From Sediminibacterium roseum (GTDB lineage: Bacteria > Bacteroidota > Bacteroidia > Chitinophagales > Chitinophagaceae), in NCBI RefSeq assembly GCF_009939005.1, contig NZ_JAACJS010000012.1, positions 496,001-560,000 of the forward strand: a DNA stretch of 64,000 nucleotides. The letters run 5' to 3'. Within the stretch, counting starts at the first letter, position 1, and every line of letters begins with the position of its first letter. This document shows, in pieces, positions 37,461 through 46,316 of the stretch. Under the pieces are notes generated by a model, which was not told the origin of the DNA, searched no databases, and was given only the letters and a program-made list of their open reading frames with translations. The position numbers and the translations under genes are program-made.

Positions 37461-37522
37461 CGAGTTCTGGTAGCCGGTGTTACGAACAACCTGGCACCAA
37501 CTTTACAATGCTTCATTTACTG

Positions 37523-37556
37523 AATGCCTGTCCGGATATGGGCAGGCATTTTTTTT
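37523..37556 (+). terminator. Rho-independent terminator
   Basis: 11-bp stem AATGCCTGTCC / GGGCAGGCATT (one G-U pair) with a 6-nt loop, followed by eight T (37549-37556), 62 nt after the propeller gene. Confidence 0.88.
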
Positions 37557-37619
37557 GGCGCGTACATCTTTGGATTACGGTAGCGGCGTATTTCGCGATG
37601 AGGTCCGTGAGCAACAATA

Positions 37620-38492
37620 TCAGACATTCTTTTTCCGCACCACTCTCAACATCTGCAGTACCACCGATAAGGCGATCAGGAAAAACCCGGCGTAAAAACT
37701 TGTGTTGAGGTCTTTGTTCTCGTTGTATAGGGCGAACGCGAGCAGCACGCCGTATACCGGCTCAAGGTTAAGGGTAAGGTTTTGCGTAAAGGCCGAAACT
37801 TTTTTGAGTGCCTGCAGCATAAGATCCATGGCGTACACGGTACAGAGCCAGCTGAGGATGAGGAGCCAGCCCCAATCGCTCCAGGTAGGAAGTATGGAAA
37901 CGGCCGGGAAATAATACAGGTACAAAGGCATACCGATCGTAAGGATCAGCAAACCGCCGCTGAGTTCGTACAACATCAGCGTTTGCGGTTCGGCAACGTC
38001 TACATTTTTTTTGTTGAGCACGGAGAACAGGGCACCAAGAACCGCCGAAGCTATTCCCAATAAGATCCCGGTGCGGAAACGGGCATCGAAGTGGAAAATA
38101 AGGTATATGCCCAGTAAACTGAGCAACCCCAATCCTATTTCGGCCCAGCTGAGTTTCCGGGTAGTAAGCATGGGTTCAAGGATGGCGGTAAACAATCCTA
38201 CCGATGCGAAACAGATCAACCCGATGGATACATTGGCGATCTTGATGCTGCCATAAAAACAAACCCAGTGCATAGCGATCAGGCAGCCGATGCCCAATAA
38301 CTTCCAGACATTGGATGCAGAAATACGTGTGATTTTTTTCTTCCAGCTCAGCCATGCAAACAAGGTTACCACTGTAAGCATGATGCGGTACCATACCAGC
38401 AGCCCCTCATTCATATCGATCAGTTTTCCCAATACACCGGTAAAACCGGCAAGGAAAACGGAGATATGAAGTTTGATGAGGGCCTGTTTCAT
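37620..38492 (-). CDS. DMT-superfamily (EamA) membrane transporter
   Basis: A 290-residue protein with about ten hydrophobic segments in two repeated halves, as in the EamA family (for example LGIGCLIAMHWVCFYGSIKIANVSIGLICFASVGLFTAIL and, in the second half, LILSWLCTVYAMDLMLQALKKVSAFTQNLTLNLEPVYGVLLAFAL). The EPVYGVLLA signature is typical of the family. It likely exports a metabolite; no substrate is shown. Single-gene unit on the minus strand. Confidence 0.85.
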   Translation of the reverse strand: MKQALIKLHISVFLAGFTGVLGKLIDMNEGLLVWYRIMLTVVTLFAWLSWKKKITRISASNVWKLLGIGCLIAMHWVCFYGSIKIANVSIGLICFASVGLFTAILEPMLTTRKLSWAEIGLGLLSLLGIYLIFHFDARFRTGILLGIASAVLGALFSVLNKKNVDVAEPQTLMLYELSGGLLILTIGMPLYLYYFPAVSILPTWSDWGWLLILSWLCTVYAMDLMLQALKKVSAFTQNLTLNLEPVYGVLLAFALYNENKDLNTSFYAGFFLIALSVVLQMLRVVRKKNV

Positions 38493-38635
38493 GAGCGTAA
38501 GTGTGGCGGAAGTTAACGAGTTTCAATAAAACGGTAACGAAGAAAAAAGAGGCATCAAAGAACCGGCAATACCCTGAATGCGGTTAAGGCCAGTGCAACA
38601 CTGTTACTTGTTTTTATCAAATGAGTGCTGAAAAA

Positions 38636-39409
38636 CTATCCCGCTTTCGATGTAACCATATCGTTCACATCGTTCTTTACTTTTTTGCGATAGTTGCTGA
38701 AGAGGCTTTTCCATTGGATGCGCAGCACGCCGAGCACGCCTTCCCTGATGATCCCCTTGCTCATTTTGCTCACGCCTATTTTGCGGTCTATGAAAGTGAT
38801 GGGCACTTCCTTGATCTTAAAACCGAGCTTCCACGCGGCAAATTTCATTTCAATCTGGAAGGCATAACCCACGAACTGGATCATATCGAAATTGATCGAC
38901 TCCAGTACTTTTCTTTTGTAACAAAGAAACCCTGCGGTAGGGTCGTTCACCGGCATCCAGGTAATGAGTTTTGTGTAAAAAGCGCCGCCGCGTGAGTAAA
39001 GCTGCCTGTCTAACGGCCAGTTCTCCGTTTTGCCACCCGGAACATAACGGCTGCCGATGGCCACATCGGCGCCTTCGTTTTTGCAGGCGTTGTATAAGCG
39101 CAAAAGATCGTTGGGGTTGTGGGAGAAATCTGCATCCATCTCAAAAATATACGCATACCCCTTGGCGATGCTCCATTTAAAACCATGGATGTATGCAGTG
39201 CCAAGGCCAAGCTTGCCGGATCTTTCCTCCAGAAAAAGCTGGCCGGGATATACATTGATCAGGTCGCGCACAATATTGCCCGTACCATCGGGCGAGCCAT
39301 CGTCGATCACCAGCACATGAAAGTTGCTGCCGAGTGCGAACACGGCGGTTATAATTGAGACGATGTTCTCCTTCTCATTATAAGTAGGTATGATAACTAT
39401 TTTTTCCAA
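38636..39409 (-). CDS. Polyprenyl-phosphate mannose synthase-like glycosyltransferase (GT2)
   Basis: A 257-residue family-2 glycosyltransferase: IIPTYNEKENI, VIDDGSPDGTG, GLGTAYIHGFKWS and the divalent-metal DxD motif EMDADFSHNP (Asp92-Asp94). GSRYVPGGKTENWP and DPTAGFLCYKRKVL are the DPM1/ppm signature. It resembles dolichol-phosphate mannosyltransferase and probably loads mannose on undecaprenyl phosphate. There is no C-terminal membrane domain, as in DPM1-only forms. Confidence 0.9.
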   Translation of the reverse strand: MEKIVIIPTYNEKENIVSIITAVFALGSNFHVLVIDDGSPDGTGNIVRDLINVYPGQLFLEERSGKLGLGTAYIHGFKWSIAKGYAYIFEMDADFSHNPNDLLRLYNACKNEGADVAIGSRYVPGGKTENWPLDRQLYSRGGAFYTKLITWMPVNDPTAGFLCYKRKVLESINFDMIQFVGYAFQIEMKFAAWKLGFKIKEVPITFIDRKIGVSKMSKGIIREGVLGVLRIQWKSLFSNYRKKVKNDVNDMVTSKAG

Positions 39410-39497
39410 GCGTATGGGGGTCTGCTTTAAAACCTAAGGTACAACATTGAACGTTTCAATTATAAAAATAGCTCATAAGAAAGCGCTAAATCACAGT

Positions 39498-40268
39498 TCA
39501 TGTTTTCTTAACAAGCGTCCTGTTTAATATTTCGGTGAGTTTTTGTTTGGTGTTCATGGCAAAATCGCCTTTCATCATCCAGTCGTAATACTGCGGCTCT
39601 TCCTTAAGCACCTGTGTTACCGGTTTGCCTTTGTGTTTGCCGAAATTGAATACCTCTACACCTTTGTCTTTTACAAAACGGCGGGCGAAGTCTACGATAT
39701 CGTCTTCTCCCGTAAATTTTACAATACTCTCCACCGTGGCGCCGATCTGCGGGTAACGTTCTACCTGCGCCTCAAGGATCTCCCAGGTAGCCGAAGCATC
39801 CACTGCTGCGCTGTGCGCGCCTTCGAGTGTTTTCTGGCAGTAAAATTTGTAGGCGGCGCTGAGTGTGCGTTGTTCCATCATGTGAAAAACTTTCTGCACG
39901 TCTACCAGCTTCCTTCCTTCGATAGAAAATTCCATCCCGATGCGCAGAAATTCCTCTATCAGCATGGGCACATCGAACCGGTTGCTGTTGTAGCCGCCCA
40001 TGTCGCAGTTGTCCATGAATTGCTTGAGCTCATTGGCCGCTTCTTTGAAAGTTGGCGCATCCTTTACCATCTCATCTGTAATGCCATGGATATCGCTCGA
40101 TGCTTTGGGGATCGGGATCATGGGATTGATCAGCTTTCTTTTTACCTGCTGCGTTCCGTCTGTCAGTATTTTTACGATGGCGATCTCTACAATGCGGTCT
40201 GTACTGATGTTCACACCGGTTGTCTCCAGATCGATAAAAGCGATGGGGCGCGTTAATTGCAATTTCAT
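39498..40268 (-). CDS. DEDDh 3'-5' exonuclease (DnaQ/RNase T-like)
   Basis: A 256-residue exonuclease. The first motif is AFIDLETTG (Asp13, Glu15 acting with metal), with later blocks YNSNRFDVPML and HSAAVDASATWEIL giving the remaining Asp and the His. A C-terminal extension (VFNFGKHKGKPVTQVLKEEPQYYDWMM) is the exonuclease-associated domain seen in Bacteroidota homologues. It may be a stand-alone epsilon-like proofreader or a DNA-repair exonuclease. ATG 40268 is chosen because it precedes the first catalytic motif; the longer upstream frame is rejected. Confidence 0.85.
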   Translation of the reverse strand: MKLQLTRPIAFIDLETTGVNISTDRIVEIAIVKILTDGTQQVKRKLINPMIPIPKASSDIHGITDEMVKDAPTFKEAANELKQFMDNCDMGGYNSNRFDVPMLIEEFLRIGMEFSIEGRKLVDVQKVFHMMEQRTLSAAYKFYCQKTLEGAHSAAVDASATWEILEAQVERYPQIGATVESIVKFTGEDDIVDFARRFVKDKGVEVFNFGKHKGKPVTQVLKEEPQYYDWMMKGDFAMNTKQKLTEILNRTLVKKT

Positions 40269-40364
40269 GATGCGCTGTTGGTCTGTTTGATTTATTGGGT
40301 TGTTGGGCTCCCGTTCTTTTTCCGGCTCCCGGGAAATGCCTGCGCTGCTCACGGTACCAATATA

Positions 40365-41723
40365 CTACGAAGTAATTCCCGCCGCGAAAGTAAGCATATC
40401 TAAGCCATCATAATTGCCACTGCTCATTAAAACGAGATTAGTGTTGGCATAAGATTGCGCTTTGAGCCATTTCCACAGGTCTTCTTTGTCGTTCATCACC
40501 AGCAACCCCTCTTTGCCAAACCCTTCGTACACTTTTTCTGCGGGCAGGAACGGCATGCGTTTCAGCTCGAGTGCATGCCTCGAATAGAATACGATGGCAA
40601 CATCGGCCTTATCCATGGCGCCTTTGTACTCGCTCATGAATTGTTCATTGAGACTGCTGAACGTGTGAAGCTCGAGTATGCCGATGAGTTTCCTGTTGGG
40701 GTATTGTTGTTTCACCGCTTCGATGGTGGCTTTTACTTTGCTGGGCGCGTGCGCAAAATCGCGGTACACATTTGTTGTTTCATTGGCGCCGAGCAGCTCC
40801 AGCCTTTTGGCGGCCCCGGTAAAATTTGCGATGCCGGCAACAAAGTCCTGCGCAGAAATACCCAGTTCTTTACACGAGTAATAAGCCGCATTCAGGTTCA
40901 TCAGGTTGTGGTTGCCAAATACCCGCAGTTCGCCGGAAACGCCCCCGATCGTAACGGTTGTTTTGCCGTTGACGATGGAATGCTGCGGAACGCCATAGGG
41001 TTGGTACCGTATATCTTCGCGTAAATTATCTTCAACCAGTTTTTTCAATACCGCGTCTGATTCATTGTAAATCAACACCCCTCCTTTTTCTATTCTATTG
41101 ATGAATACGACGAACTGTTCCAGGTAAAAATCAAACGTCGGGAACACATTGATGTGATCCCATGCAATACCCGTAAGCACTGCCACATGCGGGTACAGGA
41201 AATGGAACTTGGGTTTGCGCTCGATGGCGCTGGCGGGATATTCATCGCCCTCGCAGACGATGACCGGCGCATCGGTGATGTTCACAGACTGGTCGAAGCC
41301 ATCGAGCCTCGCACCTACCAGGTAATCAAAATCTTTACCGGCACTCCTGAGCACATGCATGATCATGCTGGTAGTTGTTGTTTTTCCATGGCTGCCGCCC
41401 ACCACTACCCTTTTTTTCGCGCGGCTCTCGTGGTATATATACTCGGGGAAGGAATAAATGGGCAGGCCAAGCGCCTGCGCCGCTTTGATCTCGGGGTTGT
41501 CGCTTTTGGCGTGCATGCCCAGGATCACGGCATCTATATCGCTGGTGATCAGTTCGGGGCGCCAGCCGGTTTCGGCGGGGAGCAGCCCTTCAGCCGCGAG
41601 GTTCGATCTGGCAGGTTCAAAGATCTCGTCGTCCGTTCCGGTCACTTTGTATCCTTTTTTGTGTAATGCAATGGCCAACTGGTGCATTACGCTACCCCCG
41701 ATTGAAATAAAATGTACCCGCAT
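40365..41723 (-). CDS. mpl: Mpl: UDP-N-acetylmuramate:murein-peptide ligase
   Basis: A 452-residue Mur ligase. N-terminal Rossmann-type segment HFISIGGSVMHQLAIALHKKGY, ATP loop GGSHGKTTTT (109-118), then IVCEGDEYPAS, ITGIAWDH-type block VLTGIAWDHINVF and the C-terminal AHAPSKVKATIEAV. These fit Mpl, which recycles murein tripeptide onto UDP-MurNAc, rather than MurC, which adds L-Ala first (MurC has its own N-terminal pattern). The DFAHAPSK end favours Mpl. Sits in a minus-strand run with the exonuclease. Confidence 0.88.
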   Translation of the reverse strand: MRVHFISIGGSVMHQLAIALHKKGYKVTGTDDEIFEPARSNLAAEGLLPAETGWRPELITSDIDAVILGMHAKSDNPEIKAAQALGLPIYSFPEYIYHESRAKKRVVVGGSHGKTTTTSMIMHVLRSAGKDFDYLVGARLDGFDQSVNITDAPVIVCEGDEYPASAIERKPKFHFLYPHVAVLTGIAWDHINVFPTFDFYLEQFVVFINRIEKGGVLIYNESDAVLKKLVEDNLREDIRYQPYGVPQHSIVNGKTTVTIGGVSGELRVFGNHNLMNLNAAYYSCKELGISAQDFVAGIANFTGAAKRLELLGANETTNVYRDFAHAPSKVKATIEAVKQQYPNRKLIGILELHTFSSLNEQFMSEYKGAMDKADVAIVFYSRHALELKRMPFLPAEKVYEGFGKEGLLVMNDKEDLWKWLKAQSYANTNLVLMSSGNYDGLDMLTFAAGITS

Positions 41724-41801
41724 ACGTTGTTATTTGGTAACCAGCCGGAACAAATTAACAAAATGTGTAAAGCCGGCAGGCAACAATTAGAGCTGAAAGA
41801 T

Positions 41802-41809
41802 TATCTTTG
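41802..41809 (+). promoter_or_regulatory. -7 box TATCTTTG
   Basis: Exact TAnnTTTG, 44 nt before the small lipoprotein ATG at 41854. No TTTG at the -33 spacing is seen. Confidence 0.5.
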
Positions 41810-41853
41810 CAGTATCGCAAAATACAGCGTAATCCGTTATTTAAACAACAAGC

Positions 41854-41970
41854 ATGAAAAAGATTGTCCTTTTATTACTTACCGTTTCGGTTGCTGTTGC
41901 GGTATTTACATCCTGTGCCCCTTCTAGGAAAGGATGCCCCACCACCAATCCTAAGTACTTCAGGCAGTAA
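41854..41970 (+). CDS. Small lipoprotein, 38 residues
   Basis: A complete 38-codon ORF: hydrophobic lead with two Lys, then VFTSC (lipobox Cys21) and the short mature tail APSRKGCPTTNPKYFRQ. A typical -7 box precedes it and the YtxJ gene follows 53 nt later, so they may form one transcript. The tail has a second Cys in KGCPTTNP, a pattern I associate with small lipoproteins of this phylum. Function unknown. Confidence 0.7.
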   Translation: MKKIVLLLLTVSVAVAVFTSCAPSRKGCPTTNPKYFRQ

Positions 41971-42023
41971 TTGCTGAACAAACCGGCGGCAGGATTGTTG
42001 TATTGGTAATTGTAAAGTTTGCT

Positions 42024-42356
42024 ATGAACTGGATCTCCCTTACCAAAGAAGAACAACTCGATCAGATCAAAGAGAAATCAGCCGCCGTTCCGCAGGTTAT
42101 TTTCAAACACAGCACGCGCTGCAGCATCAGCAGCATGGTTCTCGACAGGCTCGAGCGGTCTGCGCCCCCGGCTTCCACGGATTTCTATTTTCTCGATCTC
42201 ATTGCGCACCGCAATGTTTCCAACAAAATTGCCGAGTTGTTCGATGTTTACCACGAATCGCCCCAGGTACTCATTATCAAAAATGGGGAATGTGTATACG
42301 ATGAAAGCCATATGGGTATCAGAATGGATGAAATCGCCGAAGCGCTGAATAATTAA
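42024..42356 (+). CDS. ytxJ: YtxJ-like bacillithiol-system redox protein
   Basis: A 110-residue thioredoxin-fold protein matching YtxJ: IFKHSTRCSISSMVLDRLE carries one Cys in a monothiol TRCSIS site, followed by YFLDLIAHRNVSNKIAELFDVYHESPQVLII, the thioredoxin cis-Pro region. YtxJ proteins are monothiol bacilliredoxins that remove bacillithiol from oxidised proteins. This suggests the host makes bacillithiol. ATG 42024 is preferred over the upstream in-frame codon. A candidate hairpin terminator lies at 42427-42456. Confidence 0.88.
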   Translation: MNWISLTKEEQLDQIKEKSAAVPQVIFKHSTRCSISSMVLDRLERSAPPASTDFYFLDLIAHRNVSNKIAELFDVYHESPQVLIIKNGECVYDESHMGIRMDEIAEALNN

Positions 42357-42426
42357 ACAAAAACCTATTCGTATTTAACAACAAATGGTTGACATTAACT
42401 TGTTGATCATTATTTGTTGCGCCCCT

Positions 42427-42463
42427 GCCGGTTCACAATTACGAATGGTTACCGGCTATTTTT
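42427..42463 (+). terminator. Weak candidate terminator downstream of ytxJ
   Basis: GCCGGT (42427-42432) pairs with ACCGGC (42451-42456), with an 18-nt loop, then TATTTTTC. Loop length and stem strength make it uncertain. Confidence 0.35.
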
Positions 42464-42512
42464 CAATTTCTTCTAAATCCTGTTTCCCAATTCCTTCTTC
42501 GCAATTATTCAG

Positions 42513-42520
42513 CATCTTTG
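42513..42520 (+). promoter_or_regulatory. -7 box CATCTTTG for the TauE/SafE gene
   Basis: 7/8 match to TAnnTTTG, 22 nt before ATG 42543. Confidence 0.4.
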
Positions 42521-42542
42521 CAGCCTTAACAAGTACAATTAC

Positions 42543-43343
42543 ATGGAAATTGCAGGCTATGTAGCCGCTTTGCTTATTGGTATATCCCTGGGTCTGATCG
42601 GTGGCGGCGGTTCTATCTTAACCATTCCGGTACTTGTATACCTTTTTCACATCAAGCCAACACTTGCCACTGGCTATTCTTTGTTTATCGTGGGATGCAG
42701 CAGCCTGGCCGGCGCTTACAAATACTGGCGCAGGGGATTCATCAATTTCAAAGCCGCTTTTTATTTCGGCATCGCTTCTATCCTGACCGTATTGCTGATC
42801 CGTAAACTGCTGATGCCCGTCATTCCCGAAGACCTCTTTACGATCCGGAATTTCGTGGTCACCAAATCGCTGCTTACCATGTTACTGTTTGGTGTGGTGA
42901 TGATCTTTGCTTCGCTGAACATGATCCAGAAACCGGTAACACCGGCGGCAGACAACCACGACCAACCCATCCGCCTCACAAAAGCGCTGCTTCGCGGCGT
43001 TGCAGTGGGAACGCTGACCGGGTTACTGGGTGCAGGTGGCGGGTTTCTCATCATCCCCGTTCTCGTTTTTTCTTTTCATCTCCCCATGAAAGATGCCATC
43101 GGAACCTCCCTGCTGATCATTGCCATGAACTCGCTGTCTGGTTTTGCGGGCGATCTTTTTCACCAGCAGTTCGACTGGCAACGCCTGCTTCCCCTTACGG
43201 CCATTGCCGTTACGGGAACGTTTATCGGGCGCAGGCTCGGACAGGACATGGCCGGCGAAAGGCTCAAAAAATGGTTTGGCTGGTTTGTGCTGGTGATGGG
43301 CATCTACATCATTATGCACGAGGTATTTTTCAAGCAATTGTAA
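42543..43343 (+). CDS. TauE/SafE-family sulfite or organic-anion exporter
   Basis: A 266-residue membrane protein with about eight hydrophobic segments (VAALLIGISLGLIGGGGSILTIPVLVYLF first; a second half LLRGVAVGTLTGLLGAGGGFLIIPVLVF repeats the GGGxxxIPVL motif). Both halves are TauE/SafE (PF01925) repeats. Family members move sulfite, sulfoacetate, thiosulfate or other anions outward. The gene directly after encodes a TsdA-like cytochrome, which makes a sulfur oxyanion plausible as cargo (inference). Confidence 0.88.
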   Translation: MEIAGYVAALLIGISLGLIGGGGSILTIPVLVYLFHIKPTLATGYSLFIVGCSSLAGAYKYWRRGFINFKAAFYFGIASILTVLLIRKLLMPVIPEDLFTIRNFVVTKSLLTMLLFGVVMIFASLNMIQKPVTPAADNHDQPIRLTKALLRGVAVGTLTGLLGAGGGFLIIPVLVFSFHLPMKDAIGTSLLIIAMNSLSGFAGDLFHQQFDWQRLLPLTAIAVTGTFIGRRLGQDMAGERLKKWFGWFVLVMGIYIIMHEVFFKQL

Positions 43344-43429
43344 GACCGTACAGAACCTGCACACTTCAGCGTTAGCAGTTAGATTGTATATTTAGGGTCG
43401 TTTACAAACCCCGCTAACACGCCATCAAA

Positions 43430-44374
43430 TTGAAACCCAGATCAACCCGCAATAGTTTGCTCATCCTTGGGTGCCTGGTTTTGGTTTTGACGGCAATATG
43501 GGTTGTACGAAACGATAAGCCCGAGCTGCAGCCTGACTTTGATACCGCCAACTGCTGGACGGGCGCCGGCGTTAACCAGATACCGGTTGACGAACAAGGG
43601 CTGCAGATCCGTTATGGCAGGAACCTCATTGAAAACACGGCGTACTATCTCGGGCCACGTGGAACCGTTGCGAAGATCAGCAACGGAATGAATTGCCAGA
43701 ACTGCCATCTCGAAGCGGGCACCAAACCGTGGGGAAATAATTATGGCGCCGTTGCATCCACTTATCCAAAGTTCCGCGAGCGCTCGGGTACGATAGAGAC
43801 CATCGAAAAAAGGGTGAACGACTGCCTCGAAAGAAGCCTCAACGGGAAACCTCTCGAAAACAACAGCAGGGAAATGCAGGCCATTGTTGCATACATCAGG
43901 TGGCTGGGCGAGGGCATCCCGAAGGGCACAAAACCCAAGGGCTCGGGCATTATGCAGCTTCCTTTTTTACCACGCGCGGCGGATCCCGGAAAAGGCAAAG
44001 TGGTTTATACAACGCAGTGCGAAAAATGTCATGGCAGGAACGGGGAAGGACAGGCAAATGCAGACGCAAAGGGCTACACCTACCCACCCTTGTGGGGCAA
44101 CAACAGTTACAACAACGGCGCGGGTCTTTACCGCATCTCGCGTTTTGCGGGGTATGTGAAGAACAACATGCCCAACCCGGTGAACTACCACACCCCCCAA
44201 CTAACCGATGCAGAAGCCTGGGATGTGGCAGCTTTTGTAAACTCGCAACCAAGGCCATCGAAAGACCTGGGCAAAGACTGGCCCGATATTTCTAAAAAAC
44301 CTTTCGACCATCCATTTGGCCCTTATACCGACGGGAAAGATGAGCTGCAACACAAGTATGGTCCGTGGAAATGA
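43430..44374 (+). CDS. tsdA: Dihaem c-type cytochrome, TsdA (thiosulfate dehydrogenase)-like
   Basis: A 314-residue dihaem cytochrome c. The frame starts at TTG 43430 (no ATG in range), giving a short basic lead and an N-terminal membrane anchor (LLILGCLVLVLTAIWVV). Haem sites are CQNCH (89-93) and CEKCH (197-201). Cys132 in VNDCLERSLNGKPL lies where TsdA uses Cys as an unusual axial haem ligand, and the whole pattern fits thiosulfate dehydrogenase (two thiosulfate to tetrathionate plus electrons). The preceding TauE/SafE gene is consistent with sulfur chemistry. TsdA-type is likely but a related cytochrome is not excluded. Confidence 0.78.
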   Translation: MKPRSTRNSLLILGCLVLVLTAIWVVRNDKPELQPDFDTANCWTGAGVNQIPVDEQGLQIRYGRNLIENTAYYLGPRGTVAKISNGMNCQNCHLEAGTKPWGNNYGAVASTYPKFRERSGTIETIEKRVNDCLERSLNGKPLENNSREMQAIVAYIRWLGEGIPKGTKPKGSGIMQLPFLPRAADPGKGKVVYTTQCEKCHGRNGEGQANADAKGYTYPPLWGNNSYNNGAGLYRISRFAGYVKNNMPNPVNYHTPQLTDAEAWDVAAFVNSQPRPSKDLGKDWPDISKKPFDHPFGPYTDGKDELQHKYGPWK

Positions 44375-44399
44375 TGGACTCGTAACGCAACACCGATCG

Positions 44400-44915
44400 T
44401 TAGGAAACAACTTTCAACCTCATCAGCCAATCCCGCTGTACATCATTGCCCAGGATGAAATCGTGTTCCGAAAATTTTTCAAACCCGAACGACTCGTAAA
44501 ACCCGATCGCGCGTTTGTTGTGTTCCCAAACGCCGAGCCAGATAAAGGTCTTGTTTTCTGCGAGCGCATGCGATACGGCAGCCTGCATCAGCATTTTACC
44601 AACGCCTTTACCGATGAACGCGCTGCGCACATACAGGCGCGAGATCTCAACCGCGTTTTCATTGGGGATGTGCGGGTGCATCTCATCTTTCAGGAACATG
44701 TATCCTGCGGGTTGCAGATCGTTGTAGGCAATGAGGAAAAGGTTTGCGGGATCGTGTACTTCCGCAATGAGTTTTTCTTTACTGAATTGTTCAGCAAGAA
44801 ATTTATCCATGTCTTCTTTGGTGTTGAATGCAGCGAACGTATCCACAAATGTTTCGCGGCTGATAGCGGCGATCAAGGTTGCATCGGCTGGTGTGGCTGT
44901 TTTAAGATGGATCAT
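44400..44915 (-). CDS. GNAT-family N-acetyltransferase
   Basis: A 171-residue GNAT protein: ATPADATLIAAISRETFVDTF at the N-terminus, EISRLYVRSAFIGKGVGKMLMQAAV with the acetyl-CoA pyrophosphate loop GKGVGK, and LGVWEHNKRAIGFYESFGFEKFSEHDF. Acceptor unknown; many Bacteroidota homologues are annotated only as GNAT. Converges with the TsdA-like gene (25 nt between stops). Confidence 0.9.
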   Translation of the reverse strand: MIHLKTATPADATLIAAISRETFVDTFAAFNTKEDMDKFLAEQFSKEKLIAEVHDPANLFLIAYNDLQPAGYMFLKDEMHPHIPNENAVEISRLYVRSAFIGKGVGKMLMQAAVSHALAENKTFIWLGVWEHNKRAIGFYESFGFEKFSEHDFILGNDVQRDWLMRLKVVS

Positions 44916-44976
44916 ACATCAAAAATTAACCGCATCATTCACTGCAGGTACACAATGATAAATGCGGAATAAGAAC

Positions 44977-45006
44977 CCGGACGGCAAGCACCAGGATGGC
45001 CGCCCG
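44977..45006 (-). terminator. Weak candidate terminator of the thiolase gene
   Basis: Stem CCGGGCGGC / GCCGTCCGG (one G-T mismatch or wobble) with a 12-nt loop after the thiolase stop, followed by GTTCTTATT rather than a solid T-tract. Confidence 0.4.
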
Positions 45007-45020
45007 GTATTTGTTATTTT

Positions 45021-46208
45021 TTAATCAGCGCGCTCAATCACCATCGCGCTTGCACCGCCGCCGCCGTTGCAGATACCTGCTGCGCCGATCTTGCCATTGT
45101 GTTGTTTCAGCACATGAACAAGCGTTACGATGATGCGTGCACCGCTGCAGCCAAGCGGGTGACCGAGTGATACTGCACCGCCGTGTACATTCACTTTTGC
45201 AGGGTCGAGATTCATTTTCCGGATATTGGCGATGCCTACAACAGAAAATGCTTCGTTGAGTTCGGTAAAATCAACATCGCCCATCTGCAATCCTGCTTTC
45301 TCTACTGCTTTTGGAACGGCAAGCGACGGCGTGGTGGTGAACCATTCGGGCGCCTGCTCCGCGTCTGCATAACTGCGGATGACGGCCAGTGGTTTGATGC
45401 CCATTTGTTCTGCTTTTTCTTTGCTCATGAGCACAACCGCCGCTGCGCCATCGTTCATGGTAGAGGCATTGGCCGCGGTTACGGTTCCGTCTTTTGTGAA
45501 CGCCGGTTTGAGCGTGGGGATCTTGTCAAATTTTACGTTGTAGGCTTCTTCGTCTTTTGCAAAGAATACAGCTTCGCCTTTGCGTTGTGGTATTTCAACG
45601 GGAACTACCTCCGCATCAAAATTCCCGTTGGCCCATGCGGCCTGGCTTCGATTGTAACTTTCGATCGCAAACGCATCCTGTTCGTCGCGCGTGATGTTGC
45701 ATTCTTTGGCACACAGTTCGGCGGCGTTGCCCATGGCGTAGTTGTTGTACACATCTGTGAGCCCGTCTTTTGCAAGGCCATCGATCAAACTAACGTCGCC
45801 GTATTTATTGCCCCAACGCAGGTTCGGGCTGTAAAAGGGAACATTGCTCATGCTTTCCATACCGCCGGCAACAACAATGTCGGCATCGCCAAGCAGGATG
45901 CTTTGCGCGCCCTGCGCGATGGCTTTCATTCCGCTTGCGCAAACCTTGTTCACGGTAGTGCAGATCACCTGGTCGGGAAGACCCGCAAACTTCGCGGCCT
46001 GGCGCGCCGGCGCCTGCCCGGTGTTGGCCTGTATCACACAACCCATCAACACTTCCTGTACATCCGAGGGCTTGATTCCTGCCTTGTCAACCGCCGCCCT
46101 GATGGCAAAAGCGCCAAGCTGTGGTGCGGTAATGTCTTTCAGGCTTCCACCAAAACTGCCGATGGGCGTACGAACGGCAGAAACAATATAAACGGTCCTT
46201 TTATCCAT
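45021..46208 (-). CDS. atoB: Acetyl-CoA C-acetyltransferase (thiolase)
   Basis: A 395-residue thiolase. Active Cys90 is in VNKVCASGMKA; the His site is VHGGAVSLGHPLGCSGARI and the Cys near the C-terminus is in GICNGGGGASAMVIER. It condenses or cleaves acetoacetyl-CoA. Other beta-oxidation genes are not in the window, so its role (short-chain thiolysis or synthesis) is open. A candidate -7 box TATCTTCG lies at 46225-46232. Confidence 0.95.
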   Translation of the reverse strand: MDKRTVYIVSAVRTPIGSFGGSLKDITAPQLGAFAIRAAVDKAGIKPSDVQEVLMGCVIQANTGQAPARQAAKFAGLPDQVICTTVNKVCASGMKAIAQGAQSILLGDADIVVAGGMESMSNVPFYSPNLRWGNKYGDVSLIDGLAKDGLTDVYNNYAMGNAAELCAKECNITRDEQDAFAIESYNRSQAAWANGNFDAEVVPVEIPQRKGEAVFFAKDEEAYNVKFDKIPTLKPAFTKDGTVTAANASTMNDGAAAVVLMSKEKAEQMGIKPLAVIRSYADAEQAPEWFTTTPSLAVPKAVEKAGLQMGDVDFTELNEAFSVVGIANIRKMNLDPAKVNVHGGAVSLGHPLGCSGARIIVTLVHVLKQHNGKIGAAGICNGGGGASAMVIERAD

Positions 46209-46224
46209 GATCCTGTTTTGAAAG

Positions 46225-46232
46225 CGAAGATA
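46225..46232 (-). promoter_or_regulatory. -7 box TATCTTCG for the thiolase gene
   Basis: 7/8 match to TAnnTTTG on the minus strand, 16 nt before ATG 46208, identical to the octamer before the S9 peptidase gene. Confidence 0.4.
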
Positions 46233-46316
46233 AGCAATTAAAGCTAACAGGCGTTAGCTACGAGAGGGCGTTTGTTCATAAAAAAAGACCCAACAGCTTA
46301 AGTATGAACGATTCCC

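Noticed and set aside
40365..41723. MurC instead of Mpl
   Set aside because: The DFAHAPSK block and N-terminal pattern fit Mpl; MurC normally sits in the division and cell-wall cluster, which is absent.
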